Origin: CBDFMG01 sp965221205 [NCBI: bacterium]
Lineage (GTDB): Bacteria; SM23-31
DNA length: 64,000 nucleotides
Assembly: GCA_965221205.1 (NCBI GenBank)
Contig: OZ244870.1
Span: forward strand, 3,472,001-3,536,000
Direction of reading: 5' to 3'
The notes under the pieces are model-generated. The model saw nothing but the letters and a program-made list of their open reading frames with translations, was not told the DNA's origin and did not search any database. Below are positions 19,342-28,397 of the stretch, one piece after another. Each line of letters begins with the position of its first letter. Within the stretch, counting starts at the first letter, position 1. A program made the translations under genes and the position numbers.

Positions 19342-20943
19342 TCAGTCGAACTTCCTTACGATCTTGAATACATAGGCATGGTCACCGGGCCTCTCGGCCG
19401 GAGTCTCGATAGAAAGACCAACAACAACAATTTCTTTCCCTTCATGCCATATCCTTCCGGTCCATTCTCCTTCGACCCATTTCCACTCCAAGGGCTGGCC
19501 GTCGCCCAGCATGGTGATCTCTTCGATTTCATTCTCATACAATGGACCTAAACCATTTAGACCCCTGTTAAATGTTTTTATCAAACATTCTTCTCCCGGC
19601 CAGTCCAGAACGATGGCATACAGGGTATCCCCCTTAACTGTGAAACGGATATCCTCAGGTGTATATTCATGTTCCTCTCCCCGGAACCCGCCTTCCTCGC
19701 CCTCGCCGGAGCTGGTCATGGATGGCCCTTCACCCGCCTTGATCCATGCCGATGTCCCGTAGATGGCCTCCCCGTTGATATCGAGCCATTCGCCCATGCC
19801 CAGCAGTCTTTCCGCGGCCTCCTCCGGGATAGTACCATCCGCTTTGGGTCCTACATTCAGAAGGAGGTATCCGTTCTTGCTCACCCGGTCAACCAGGTTA
19901 TCCACCAGCCTGTTTACCGATTTGTATCCGGTTCCCTCAACATATCCCCATCCGCCGTTGACATCGATATCGGTATCGGTGATCCACTCGTGGTGTGTGA
20001 GTTGATGCTCCTGACCGCCCTCCAGGTCCGTTAAACCAGCAAGCGGCGGGATGTCATTGTCCTTGTATGTCAGGACCACCTCCTTGCCGTTCTTCAGGGC
20101 ATTGTTATAATAATAGGCAGTGATCTTCCTGTAGTAGTCCTCGCGTACCAGTTCCAGGAAGGATTCGAACCAGATGAAATCCGGATCATACTTATCGATC
20201 ACCTCCATGACTTTTCCGCTGTAATGATCCAGGAATTCCTTTGTAGGTTCAACACCTTCTTCATGGATGAATCCGTACAATCCTGAATATTCCGGATTTG
20301 AACTATCATATCTTTCATCCCAGACAGGAAAGTAGAACCAGCTGGCAGAATGATGAAATGTGGTCACGAACTTCATGTCCCTGGCCTTAATGGCCTTTTC
20401 CAGTTCCCCCACGATATCTCTCTTTGGACCAATTTTGGCAGCATTCCAGTCTGAATACTTGGTATCCCACATGGCGAAGCCGTCGTGGTGCTCGGCCACG
20501 GGTCCTGCGAACTTCGCACCGGACCTTGCAAAAAGGTCGGCCCATTCAGCGGCATCAAATTTTTCAGCTTTGAACATGGGGATAAGATCCTTATAGCCCA
20601 CTCCGTCACTGAGTTTTCCGTATTTGCTTTCAAAGTCCTTCCGCTGCCAGCTATCGGGCCTATTATAGACGTTATAAACATACCATGTGGCATTATCACC
20701 CATTGCGTGCACCGAATAAACTCCCCAGTGGGTGTAAATACCGAATTTCCCGTCCCGGAGCCATTGCGGGGTGGTATGCCGATTTAGGGAAACCCAGTCT
20801 GCTTCATATAGTTCGTCTTCATCCTGAGTCTGAACATTAGTCATAGCCATATCAGTTGATATCGATTCAACCGTTTCTGAACTACAGAAGCTCAGAAATA
20901 AGGACAAGGAAAGGATTGCATAAAAAACTTGTCGAGTAGACAT
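19342..20943 (-). CDS. GH29 alpha-L-fucosidase-like lipoprotein
   Basis: A 533-residue protein with a lipobox signal (LFLSFCSS, lipid Cys20), so it is membrane-anchored. GH29 markers are KFGIYTHWGVYSV, EHHDGFAMWDTKYSDWN and LLLNVGPKADGTIPEEA. GH29 enzymes remove alpha-linked L-fucose from glycans with a catalytic Asp in a W-(F/Y)-D context. Here the corresponding PDFIWFESF has Glu260 at that place, so either a Glu nucleophile, a shifted motif or loss of activity must be considered. The first 20 residues and the upstream DNA resemble those of the unrelated broken lipoprotein gene at 24606-25512. Its upstream region carries the dispersed repeat. Otherwise intact. Confidence 0.85.
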   Translation of the reverse strand: MSTRQVFYAILSLSLFLSFCSSETVESISTDMAMTNVQTQDEDELYEADWVSLNRHTTPQWLRDGKFGIYTHWGVYSVHAMGDNATWYVYNVYNRPDSWQRKDFESKYGKLSDGVGYKDLIPMFKAEKFDAAEWADLFARSGAKFAGPVAEHHDGFAMWDTKYSDWNAAKIGPKRDIVGELEKAIKARDMKFVTTFHHSASWFYFPVWDERYDSSNPEYSGLYGFIHEEGVEPTKEFLDHYSGKVMEVIDKYDPDFIWFESFLELVREDYYRKITAYYYNNALKNGKEVVLTYKDNDIPPLAGLTDLEGGQEHQLTHHEWITDTDIDVNGGWGYVEGTGYKSVNRLVDNLVDRVSKNGYLLLNVGPKADGTIPEEAAERLLGMGEWLDINGEAIYGTSAWIKAGEGPSMTSSGEGEEGGFRGEEHEYTPEDIRFTVKGDTLYAIVLDWPGEECLIKTFNRGLNGLGPLYENEIEEITMLGDGQPLEWKWVEGEWTGRIWHEGKEIVVVGLSIETPAERPGDHAYVFKIVRKFD

Positions 20944-20984
20944 AATTGAATCTCCTTTAGTTAGTATATATTCTTCACATCAAT

Positions 20985-21190
20985 TATCTACAAGAGATTA
21001 ATTGGGGATGTGTATGAATTGTAACGCTTTCTTAAGATGTGATATACTTTGTCAGGGCGTACTGGATACTTTGATGTGTTTGATATAATATGGTAAGGTG
21101 TACATGCGGCTTTTACAAGCCTTTTTTGCTCCTCGGGTTGTACGATTTGCGCACCTTTAGGCTTATGTATCGTACTGGAAGTAGAAGATA
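20985..21190 (-). repeat. Extended intergenic repeat (5' block plus core)
   Basis: It begins with ATCTACAAGAGATTAATTGG and TTAAGATGTGATATAC, continues with GCGGCTTTTACAAGCC and ends with the core CTCCTCGGGTTGTACGATTT. The same block order is found at 24385-24555 and 25540-25692, upstream of different gene families. The 3' flank TATCGTAAAAGAAAAC continues towards gene D. Confidence 0.8.
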
Positions 21191-21253
21191 AGTCCGGAAA
21201 ATTTACAGACAAATTGTGACTATCGTAAAAGAAAACATCTGAAGAGTCTGGCA

Positions 21254-22663
21254 TTAGTGAATAAGACGAAGCTCTTTGGGATATGGAAAAAAATACTCTA
21301 CACCACGTTCGGTAGTCATCACACCGTCGTGAAATCGTAATTTAATAGATTCTCCTTCACCCCATTCAGGCATCGGTACATCGATAAAGAATTCCATAGA
21401 GAAATGGTGATAGAGCGGGAGTTTGATAGCATTCTGCCAATCCGGACCCAAAGGACCGATCCTGGGGGCATATAATCCTGAACCCGCGGCATGTAAGTCA
21501 ATAGCAACCCAGGTTTTATCAGCGTAACGCTCCCTGTCGAATCTTTGTATTTCGGTATTGATCATTCCCGCTTCTGAAACTTTTAGCTTGAGAATTTCAT
21601 ATGTTGCATCACCGGTACGTCCTATCTTAACATTGTCTTCCAAAATTTTACGAACTGTTTTTACGTCATTCCAGAGTCTTTTAATATGTGCAGGTGGTTC
21701 TGATTTTCCTTCCTCGAGTACATAGGCATACGCATCTATAGCCTCATGGTAGTTTCCGTAATGCCATCCAGGTCTCTGAAAACCGCCGCTTTGAGATCCA
21801 TCAGTTAAAATAATAAGTTCACCTCCCTGGAAAACATAGTCACCACTTTGTCTGCGACCGTTCTTATCCACAATAGAACGTCTCCTTCCCAGATCACTTA
21901 CTTTAGTAACACCCAGTACGATTTTACTCAACGCTTCTTCATGTATTTCATTGATATCGGAACGTATTCGTTTATAAAGATCAAATTCGCTCAGAACCGG
22001 TCTTACTAAATAATCAACAACTAAGTACTCAGATGAAATCATCCGCCCGGCATATATAGTACCGAGCGCTTTGGATAACAAATTGTAGTCGGTATGCGAA
22101 ATTCCATCCGGCCGATACCGGGGAAACTCATAAAATATTGCAGATCCTAAATCTTCCAGATAATTTACTGCAATGCGTTTAGGATCTCGCTCAATAACAA
22201 ATTCGCCGAGACCCGTAAACCGAAAATCTAATTCTGTTTTTGCTTTTCCCGGCCATTCGACTCCTTCTAATTCATTTAACTTTATTCTGATATTCGGATA
22301 GGCTTCCAAGGGAGTATTAATTTCCGGTTTAACAATAACATCATAGGCTCCACTCTTTTCTACCTTGTCCGTATTTAATCCAAAGAACGCACGTTCGATT
22401 CTGTTGCCACCACGGTCTGTAAAAACGAAAACTCCTTCATTGCTCCCAAAGTTATATCCTAGAGGATCGAGGTCTCCTTCTCTCACAACATGAATCCACA
22501 TATCGATCTCATGCTCCCGCATGATTTGAGGAAGGATAACGTCAAACTTATCCAAGAGGATTTGGTTTATCATTTCTGCAACATCTTCATCCTGAACCTG
22601 TGCATTGGCAAAAGGTACTGTGAACAGCACAGCAATTAAAAAAATCATAACTCGAGATTTCAT
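21254..22663 (-). CDS. Exported M24-like protein D (metal site partly altered)
   Basis: The 469 residues have signal peptide FLIAVLFTVPFANAQVQ. The N-terminal domain contains FTDRGGNRIERAFFG and ERDPKRIAVNYLEDLG. The candidate first metal Asp is kept in LIILTDGS and the second in EAIDAYAYV, separated by an insert. IDLHAAG keeps the His and HHFSMEFF the Glu, but the last Glu ligand is His (LRFHDGVMTTE), as in B, C and H. It is thus an intermediate between complete (A, F) and stripped (B, H) members. The 49-base gap to the upstream DUF885 gene suggests possible co-transcription. GAGG lies before the start. Confidence 0.85.
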   Translation of the reverse strand: MKSRVMIFLIAVLFTVPFANAQVQDEDVAEMINQILLDKFDVILPQIMREHEIDMWIHVVREGDLDPLGYNFGSNEGVFVFTDRGGNRIERAFFGLNTDKVEKSGAYDVIVKPEINTPLEAYPNIRIKLNELEGVEWPGKAKTELDFRFTGLGEFVIERDPKRIAVNYLEDLGSAIFYEFPRYRPDGISHTDYNLLSKALGTIYAGRMISSEYLVVDYLVRPVLSEFDLYKRIRSDINEIHEEALSKIVLGVTKVSDLGRRRSIVDKNGRRQSGDYVFQGGELIILTDGSQSGGFQRPGWHYGNYHEAIDAYAYVLEEGKSEPPAHIKRLWNDVKTVRKILEDNVKIGRTGDATYEILKLKVSEAGMINTEIQRFDRERYADKTWVAIDLHAAGSGLYAPRIGPLGPDWQNAIKLPLYHHFSMEFFIDVPMPEWGEGESIKLRFHDGVMTTERGVEYFFPYPKELRLIH

Positions 22664-22711
22664 GACTTCAGCCTCTTTTGAGTATTACTATAAAATTTTA
22701 ATTATACAATA

Positions 22712-24352
22712 TTACCACAGTTTTTTGATCTCGTCATCAAGTCCTGTCATTTCCCATCGGGTAAGAGAGATGGGGATCATCCCTGAGGCAAAAAAGCTGT
22801 CCATAAACTCTTGCAGATTAAAAGTGTCGCCCAACTGCATGGCGCGGTCTGCCATCAAACGTTCCAGTTCATTTTTTCCGGTAATGTAGATGGTCGCATG
22901 TCCCGGCTGCAGCATGCTGATATCAAAATCATACCAAGTGTCCATATCGGTTTTGCATTCCCATCCGCGTGGGCACCACTCCACGCAGTGCTGAAGCGCT
23001 TTTTCCATGGTAAATTCATTGCTGTGCAGCTTCAGGTCCGCGACGGCGCGTATGGCCCGCCAGGCAAGGGAAATATAAATCACCTCTCTGCTTCTAGGGC
23101 TTAAGTCCCACTCATCGTGCAGTCCCGCCGGGATCATGCCCTCTTCCATGAACGTGGACAAGGCTTCGGATCTGAGCCCACCATAGAGCGGATACGAACT
23201 ACGAATTGGACGGTCATCACGCCGATGTCTGAGATTGTCGAGATGATGACCAATGTGATTGTGAGCAACCTGCGCCATGGGATCATGACGCTCAGCCTGC
23301 TCAAAAAACTCGGCGCAATCGCCGTCACGGTCGGAGGGGGCTACCCATGGCCGATGAGGACCGCTGGGAGTGATGTAGTCCGGGACAGAGAAAATTTCAT
23401 TATTACGAACGAACCGGGTCAAGTAATCCTCTGCTTTGTTCCATAAGTGCGCGTGTCCTTTTTCAGTCGATACATAAGGAAGCTGTGGATGCTTTTTGTT
23501 TCTGTTTTCCTCCAGTTTCAAAAATGCCACAGCCCTTTGATATTCACGCAGGGCGGTGTTCATGCTCTCTTCCCACGTGTGAGGATAGAGCCAGACATTT
23601 TTCATCCACCAGTTGAAGTTTTCTTTTCCCACACCGGCAGGGAAAGTCATCTCGTCTTTTGTCTGGACGAGCCAGTTGCGATAATCTGTAACAGCAGTCA
23701 ATGCCTGCTCCGCATGGAGTACCAATTCCGGATGGTGCGATTTTAAACGTTCCACGAGATCCTTGAACATCAGGATCTTCTTTTCCTTGGTGCGGATGGC
23801 AATGATTGCCAATTCCTGGGCCGGTTCGGTAAGGTTCTGTTTGGCCTGCTTAAACAACTTTGGCACCGCTTGCAGCTGCATCTGCAAATTGGTAATCCTA
23901 TTTTCCGTCAACGGAAAGTCAATCATAAAGATATTGATGCCGTTGCCCCGCGATGGGAAACCGGGGATTCGTTGTGTTCCGTAAAAACCAGGATTATGCA
24001 CCCAGGGCAGCAGGATACGGTGATGGAAATTGAGGCCATTCATTTCCCCTCGCACCAGATGGTAGTCAACCTTCTGCGAAACGGGCCAATCACTAATATC
24101 CATCGCAGCCAAACGCTTCTGAAATTCTTTCAATCCCCGATACTGTTTCTTCATAGCAACTGCCGTGTAATCAGGTACACCATTAATGATTTCCGGCTGT
24201 TGAAATTCACGAAATTCGTTAAAAAGGCTGACAAGATCCGCATAATTACTGCTCCCGGCCACTAATGACCCTCCTGTTTCCGCAGTGCAATAAAACACCG
24301 GAATACAAGCAAGAAAAACAAAAGTGACTGCATAATGTTTATGTTTGTGCAT
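22712..24352 (-). CDS. DUF885 family lipoprotein, copy 1
   Basis: The 546 residues have a lipobox (IPVFYC, Cys22). Family landmarks are DYTAVAM, WPVSQKVDYHLVRGEMNGL and RPIRSSYPLYG. DUF885 proteins are thermolysin-like metallopeptidase relatives whose site reads HExxGH. Here residues 364-369 read HNHIGH, so the general-base Glu is replaced by Asn. The second copy at 43102-44748 keeps HEFIGH. The two are clear paralogues along their whole length. Copy 1 is therefore likely inactive as a hydrolase or changed in function. It lies directly upstream of M24 gene D and its own upstream region carries the extended repeat. Confidence 0.8.
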   Translation of the reverse strand: MHKHKHYAVTFVFLACIPVFYCTAETGGSLVAGSSNYADLVSLFNEFREFQQPEIINGVPDYTAVAMKKQYRGLKEFQKRLAAMDISDWPVSQKVDYHLVRGEMNGLNFHHRILLPWVHNPGFYGTQRIPGFPSRGNGINIFMIDFPLTENRITNLQMQLQAVPKLFKQAKQNLTEPAQELAIIAIRTKEKKILMFKDLVERLKSHHPELVLHAEQALTAVTDYRNWLVQTKDEMTFPAGVGKENFNWWMKNVWLYPHTWEESMNTALREYQRAVAFLKLEENRNKKHPQLPYVSTEKGHAHLWNKAEDYLTRFVRNNEIFSVPDYITPSGPHRPWVAPSDRDGDCAEFFEQAERHDPMAQVAHNHIGHHLDNLRHRRDDRPIRSSYPLYGGLRSEALSTFMEEGMIPAGLHDEWDLSPRSREVIYISLAWRAIRAVADLKLHSNEFTMEKALQHCVEWCPRGWECKTDMDTWYDFDISMLQPGHATIYITGKNELERLMADRAMQLGDTFNLQEFMDSFFASGMIPISLTRWEMTGLDDEIKKLW

Positions 24353-24384
24353 AGCTCAAAACCTAATTTTTAGATTAATCTAAG

Positions 24385-24555
24385 GTAACTGATATTCCCC
24401 ATATCTATCTTCTAAAAAAGATTAATTGGGACCGTAATTAAATATGAGGCTTTTTTAAGATGTGATATGCTTAGTCAGAATGTATTGGAAATTATGATAT
24501 ATACGTGGCTTTTACAAGCTTTTTCCACTCCTCGGGCTGTACGATTTGCGAACTG
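24385..24555 (-). repeat. Extended intergenic repeat (5' block plus core)
   Basis: ATATTCCCCATATCTATC, AAAAGATTAATTGGGA, TTAAGATGTGATATGC and GTGGCTTTTACAAGC, then the core CTCCTCGGGCTGTACGATTT. The core follows the lipoprotein pseudogene's 3' end and the 5' block precedes the DUF885 gene. Confidence 0.8.
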
Positions 24556-24605
24556 GTTTCCATTATATTTTTTTAGTTATAAAGAACAATATGGTAATTA
24601 CACCG

Positions 24606-25512
24606 TTAAATGACGAACAATTTATCAAGCAGTGAACGGTGTGGTGCTACCATTACTTTCGGAACAATCTTTTGAAAAAGCTGCCACGACTGAGGAAGCT
24701 TGTTCTGTAAGTCAGTTTGATCACTGATCCCTGTCCACTCCGCTTCCGGACCATAAGGCTCCATATAATCCCATGCGGTAAAAATGACCCAATATGCGAA
24801 TTCTTGTATGACTATCCTAAGATAATGACTGTTATTTTTATTATACCCAGAGATGTCGTAATGACCCTTGTCAATTGCCTCCTGCATGGCATAATAGACA
24901 TCCGATGTCTTTGAGATTCCCCACTCGTCATGAAATGTGTGGTGAAATCCTACCCGGGTTACGAAGTGTAAGATGTGTTCAATTACCTCGTTCACCTGTC
25001 CTGGTCCTGGTTGACTTTCATAAATTACATCAACTACGCTGTACTGGTTAGTCAAGTCGTCAAACTGCGGCTGCTCTTGGGAGGAGAGTATGAGGTTATC
25101 TTTAAAGAAAGGGATCACTGCTTTGTATCTGTACAGATTGGTGATAAGCTTCTCCTGTAACAGAGCATCGATGGACTCGTCTTGTGGAAACATTTCCGTG
25201 ATGGTTCTGGCGACATTCTTCATAAAATCATCGGAAATATTATCTCGGCCAATCAAGATCATGCCGTTAACCGTAAGTTTTTTCGTGAATGGTGGGTATT
25301 CATCTGTCTGAATGATGTCGCTTTCCTGATACAGCCTGATACAGATTGTCAGGCACTACTCCCGTAGGTTGAATTACCGGAAATATTAATGAATCGTCAT
25401 AATCCTGATCGGTAACTTCTGAATTTACCGGAAAAACTGAGGAATCTGAATTACAGGAGCCCAATAGTAAAGTCAATGAAATGATTGTACAATAAACTTG
25501 TCGAGTTGACAT
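24606..25512 (-). pseudogene. Lipoprotein gene broken by a 10-base tandem duplication
   Basis: The 5' part (25300-25512) encodes a lipobox signal (LLLGSCNS, Cys20) and a short linker. The 3' part (24606 to about 25322) encodes a domain beginning YPPFTKKLTVNGMILIG, with HILHFVTRVGFHHT and EFAYWVIFTAWDYM. The two frames are separated by CCTGATACAG repeated in tandem at 25325-25334 and 25335-25344. Removing one copy restores one frame of about 300 residues. The domain resembles the intact lipoprotein at 56464-57285 (EEVLHLITDYGW, SEYIHWGLT). The family is otherwise unknown to me. The signal peptide resembles that of the fucosidase gene. Everything downstream of the duplication looks undamaged, so the break is recent or is an error. 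Confidence 0.85.
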
Positions 25513-25539
25513 AATTGAGTTACTTACATTTCGACTTAA

Positions 25540-25692
25540 ATTCCCATATCTATTATCTAAAAGAGATAAATAGAGTTTGTGTTGAAATATGAGGCTTATT
25601 TAAGATGATTTAAACTTGGTCCGAGCATGCCAGATACTTTGAAATGATTAATATAAATGGTAAGATTTATATATGGCTTTTACAAGGATTAT
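25540..25692 (-). repeat. Extended intergenic repeat, 5' block
   Basis: CCCATATCTATTATCTAAAA, GAGATAAATAGAG, TTTAAGATGATTTAAAC and ATATGGCTTTTACAAG. It parallels 20985-21190 and 24385-24555 but leads into a tRNA-like fragment instead of the usual core. Confidence 0.75.
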
Positions 25693-25772
25693 CTACTCCT
25701 CGAGTTGGAGTCGAACCAGTATCAATGTGAGCCCTGAGCCGAACCTCCATCCTTCTGATCCGTAGTCAAGAA
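25693..25772 (-). other. Tandem tRNA 3'-half remnants (Arg-like plus second)
   Basis: On the minus strand an anticodon stem-loop with loop CTACGGA (anticodon ACG, Arg) is followed by a T-arm with GGAGGTTCGG. About 22 bases later comes a second T-arm and acceptor, GGTTCGACTCC then CTCGAGGAGTAG. Neither has a 5' half. The second element lines up with the dispersed repeat core, so the core probably descends from a tRNA 3' end. Confidence 0.6.
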
Positions 25773-25889
25773 TGTTTATTATGTATTCATTCTCTTTAAT
25801 ATCTATAATAACAAATACTTAAGAGCATGGCTGCTGTATATATTTTTTACAAATTTCATGTCACAGATGCCTCAAATAACACTATTTCA

Positions 25890-25991
25890 CACTATTGTTG
25901 GCAAGAATTGGCAAGATTTTATTATTTAACAAGAACAGAGAAAAACAATTATTATTTGACTCCTCGGGCTGTACGATTTGCGAACCTTTAT
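25890..25991 (-). repeat. Long-form repeat with core, copy 4
   Basis: TTGGCAAGAATTGGCAAGAT and TTTAACAAGAACAGAG, then GACTCCTCGGGCTG and GTACGATTTGCGAACC. It ends a few bases from the stop of M24 gene E. Upstream blocks match 181-350. Confidence 0.8.
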
Positions 25992-25993
25992 GC

Positions 25994-27352
25994 TTAATGA
26001 ATCAGTACAATTCCTTCATTTGGTGGCTGAATCCATTCAACTCCCTTGTTGGATATAATTTGAACATTTGAAATATTAATTGAAAGTGGAAAACCGGGTC
26101 TTTCAGGAAGGTTCGTATGGACCATATATTCAAAAGCAAAAATATTATTCTCCTTAATCACCAGATGGTCCCGATCTGATCGAAAAGGCGCCATTGAAGG
26201 ACCGACGGCCTCGAGACCGCCATTATTATTACCCTGCGCATGATTATCAATGGAAAATCCAGACTTATCTGTATTAGCGAGTGCTTTCTGGATCATTTTA
26301 TAATCTTCAGCGCCAACATCTGTAAACGGTGTATATATATAGCCTGCCTCTTCCATAGCTTTGATCATAGCCTTCAAAGATTCCCCGGCGGTCATGCCGA
26401 CTTTCATATGTGGCCTCATAATCCATTGACCTTTAATCGCCAGATCAAAGGCCTTTTGTATACTTTCTGGAACACTTGTTTCCCCTTCTCGTAAGATATA
26501 TGCATGAGTTTTCGTATCTACGCTAAACGATGAAAACCCAAAGTCCATCCAGTCAACCCCACCAGCACCACAAAAAAGAAAATCACCGCGCTGTAATACG
26601 TAATGAGGCGAGCTTGTTTCGGATCGATCTGAAACAGCCGAGTAATAAACATTGGCACCTACATCCCCTACCGATGTTACACCCGGAGTTATACTCGACA
26701 ATTTTTTTAAAACTTTTTGTCGAGCTATTTCCAAAGTATTGGTCTGTACTGCCACTTCCCTGAGAGTCCTTCTTGAGCGGAAATCCGTAATGACATTCTC
26801 TGCAGACACCATTCTTGCTGCATATTTAGGCCCTAATATTTTTTCCAGTTTTACATATTGCGTATAGGATATACCGTCTGCTACAGCAAGCCAGTCGGAA
26901 TAATTTACTGCAATCGTTTTCGGGTCGCGTTCAGCAACAAATTCTGTTAATTCGTCATAGACTGAGAAGTCCAGATTGCCATAATCATATCCGGCAATTG
27001 CCCGCGCAATTTCAAGAGAACCACGCACATCTAGATTCGGAACAGCTCCTCTTCTAAAAATACCGCCAAACATTGCCCGCTCGATCCTGTCTCCTAAGTC
27101 GGTAAAGATCAAATAACCGTCTGTTTCTCCAAATTCATACACCAGAGGATCGGGATCTCCGGCGCGGGCAACATGGATCCACATGTCCACATTATTATCA
27201 CGCATGGCTCCCGGCAGGACAAGGTCAAGTTTATCTTTTCTTATCAGACGAAGAACTTCATTGGTATCTGGCGTATAGCCCCCTGTCTGTGCATTGGACG
27301 CAGGCACAGTGAACATCACTGCAACTAAAAATAACATTACTCGAGTTATCAT
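25994..27352 (-). CDS. Exported M24-like protein E
   Basis: About 452 residues from the ATG at 27352, which has AGAGGAG 7 bases upstream. The frame extends 16 codons further but the signal peptide (MLFLVAVMFTVPASNAQ) fits the later start. Metal-site positions kept are Asp in WMDFGF, Asp in SVDTKTHAY, His in IDNHAQGN and Glu in FAFEYMVH. The last Glu is lost (NISNVQIIS). The N-terminal domain has WIHVARAGDPDPLVYEFGE. It is close to pseudogene G at 49770-51334, which shares the N-terminal sequence and upstream block. A functional peptidase is possible but one ligand short. Confidence 0.85.
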   Translation of the reverse strand: MITRVMLFLVAVMFTVPASNAQTGGYTPDTNEVLRLIRKDKLDLVLPGAMRDNNVDMWIHVARAGDPDPLVYEFGETDGYLIFTDLGDRIERAMFGGIFRRGAVPNLDVRGSLEIARAIAGYDYGNLDFSVYDELTEFVAERDPKTIAVNYSDWLAVADGISYTQYVKLEKILGPKYAARMVSAENVITDFRSRRTLREVAVQTNTLEIARQKVLKKLSSITPGVTSVGDVGANVYYSAVSDRSETSSPHYVLQRGDFLFCGAGGVDWMDFGFSSFSVDTKTHAYILREGETSVPESIQKAFDLAIKGQWIMRPHMKVGMTAGESLKAMIKAMEEAGYIYTPFTDVGAEDYKMIQKALANTDKSGFSIDNHAQGNNNGGLEAVGPSMAPFRSDRDHLVIKENNIFAFEYMVHTNLPERPGFPLSINISNVQIISNKGVEWIQPPNEGIVLIH

Positions 27353-27377
27353 AACATTCTCCTCTTTTGATTTATTG

Positions 27378-27450
27378 GTGATAAATGTTACGTTAAGCAT
27401 ATTACTTTTACAAGTATTATCTGCTCCCCGGGTAGGATTTGCGAACTTTT
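27378..27450 (-). repeat. Upstream block plus core repeat
   Basis: GATAAATGTTACGTTAAGCA and TTTTACAAGTATTATCTGC, then CTCCCCGGGTAGGATTTGCG. It is nearly identical to 15985-16060 but truncated in the core. The IS element begins about 30 bases beyond. Confidence 0.8.
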
Positions 27451-27519
27451 TAAATAAAATTGCTTATTTCAGCTAAAAAAGTGACCTGCCCCTAATGTTT
27501 GGGCCATTATTTAAGTTAG

Positions 27520-28377
27520 TCAATTCATCGATATATTCATTGTTGTATTATCCATTGGCCTTGAGACCGAATCCGGTGGTATAACGGCCTCGGGGGCGGG
27601 TGGCCGGTATCTGAGGGCACTATGCGGTCTCTTATGATTATACTCATTTCGCCAGCGTTCCACAAGCACTTTTGCTTCGTGTAAGGTATCGAAGATTTCC
27701 CGGTTGAGCACTTCATCACGCAGTTTGCCATTGAACGACTCAATATACCCGTTCTCCCATGGACTGCCTGGTTCAATATACAATGTTTTTACTCCCAGGC
27801 GCATGAGCCATGTCCGGACCGCTTGAGCAGTGAACTCTGTGCCATTATCACTTCTCAGGTGAACCGGAACTCCTCGCTGCACGAACAGTGTTGCAAGATG
27901 TTCTATGACGTCATTGTGAGTCAGCCTCCTGCCTACCACAATTGCCTGACACTCCCGACTGTATTCATCTAATATTGTTAACAAACGATAGCTCCTTCCC
28001 TCTCGGGTTCGTGCTTGCATGAAGTCATAACTCCAGACATGATCCCGGTACGCAGGTCGCAGCCGAATACACGAACCGTCATTGAGCCATAACCGTTTGC
28101 GCTTCGGTTGCCTCCGGGGAACTTTTAATCCTTCTCGACGCCACAAACGCTCCACTCTCTTATGATTGACCTTGAAGCCTTCTGGCTGTAACAGTGCGGT
28201 AATTCGTCGATAACCATACCGACCATACTGCGTGGCCAACTCGACCATACGTTGCACGAACACCGGTTCATCCGCAGGAGAAATCGGGCGATATTGATGA
28301 GTGCTGCGCGGTACTCCCAACACACTACAGGCCCGGCGTTGCGAGATCTCGAGAGTCGTGCAAAGATGCTGCACCAC
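27520..28377 (-). CDS. IS3-family transposase OrfB (DDE integrase domain)
   Basis: The 285 residues hold the catalytic core. YGYRRITALL is the conserved helical entry. The DDE residues can be placed in SYDFMQAR, LRSDNGTEF and YIESFNGKLRDE, and the C-terminus has YNHKRPHSALRYRPP. It is normally made as an OrfAB fusion by -1 frameshifting at A AAA AAC near the end of OrfA (28404-28410). The frame is open upstream of the listed start to that site (LLSPAKRREVVQH). It carries out cut-and-copy transposition through a circular intermediate in this family. Intact, so the element may be active. Confidence 0.93.
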   Translation of the reverse strand: MVQHLCTTLEISQRRACSVLGVPRSTHQYRPISPADEPVFVQRMVELATQYGRYGYRRITALLQPEGFKVNHKRVERLWRREGLKVPRRQPKRKRLWLNDGSCIRLRPAYRDHVWSYDFMQARTREGRSYRLLTILDEYSRECQAIVVGRRLTHNDVIEHLATLFVQRGVPVHLRSDNGTEFTAQAVRTWLMRLGVKTLYIEPGSPWENGYIESFNGKLRDEVLNREIFDTLHEAKVLVERWRNEYNHKRPHSALRYRPPAPEAVIPPDSVSRPMDNTTMNISMN

Positions 28378-28397
28378 CTCCCGTCGCTTCGCCGGGC

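Noticed and set aside
11197-28000. The exported-gene array with repeats 3' of each gene as an integron cassette array
   Set aside because: The repeats lack the paired RYYYAAC/GTTRRRY core sites of attC, genes have their own long leaders and no integron integrase is in the window.
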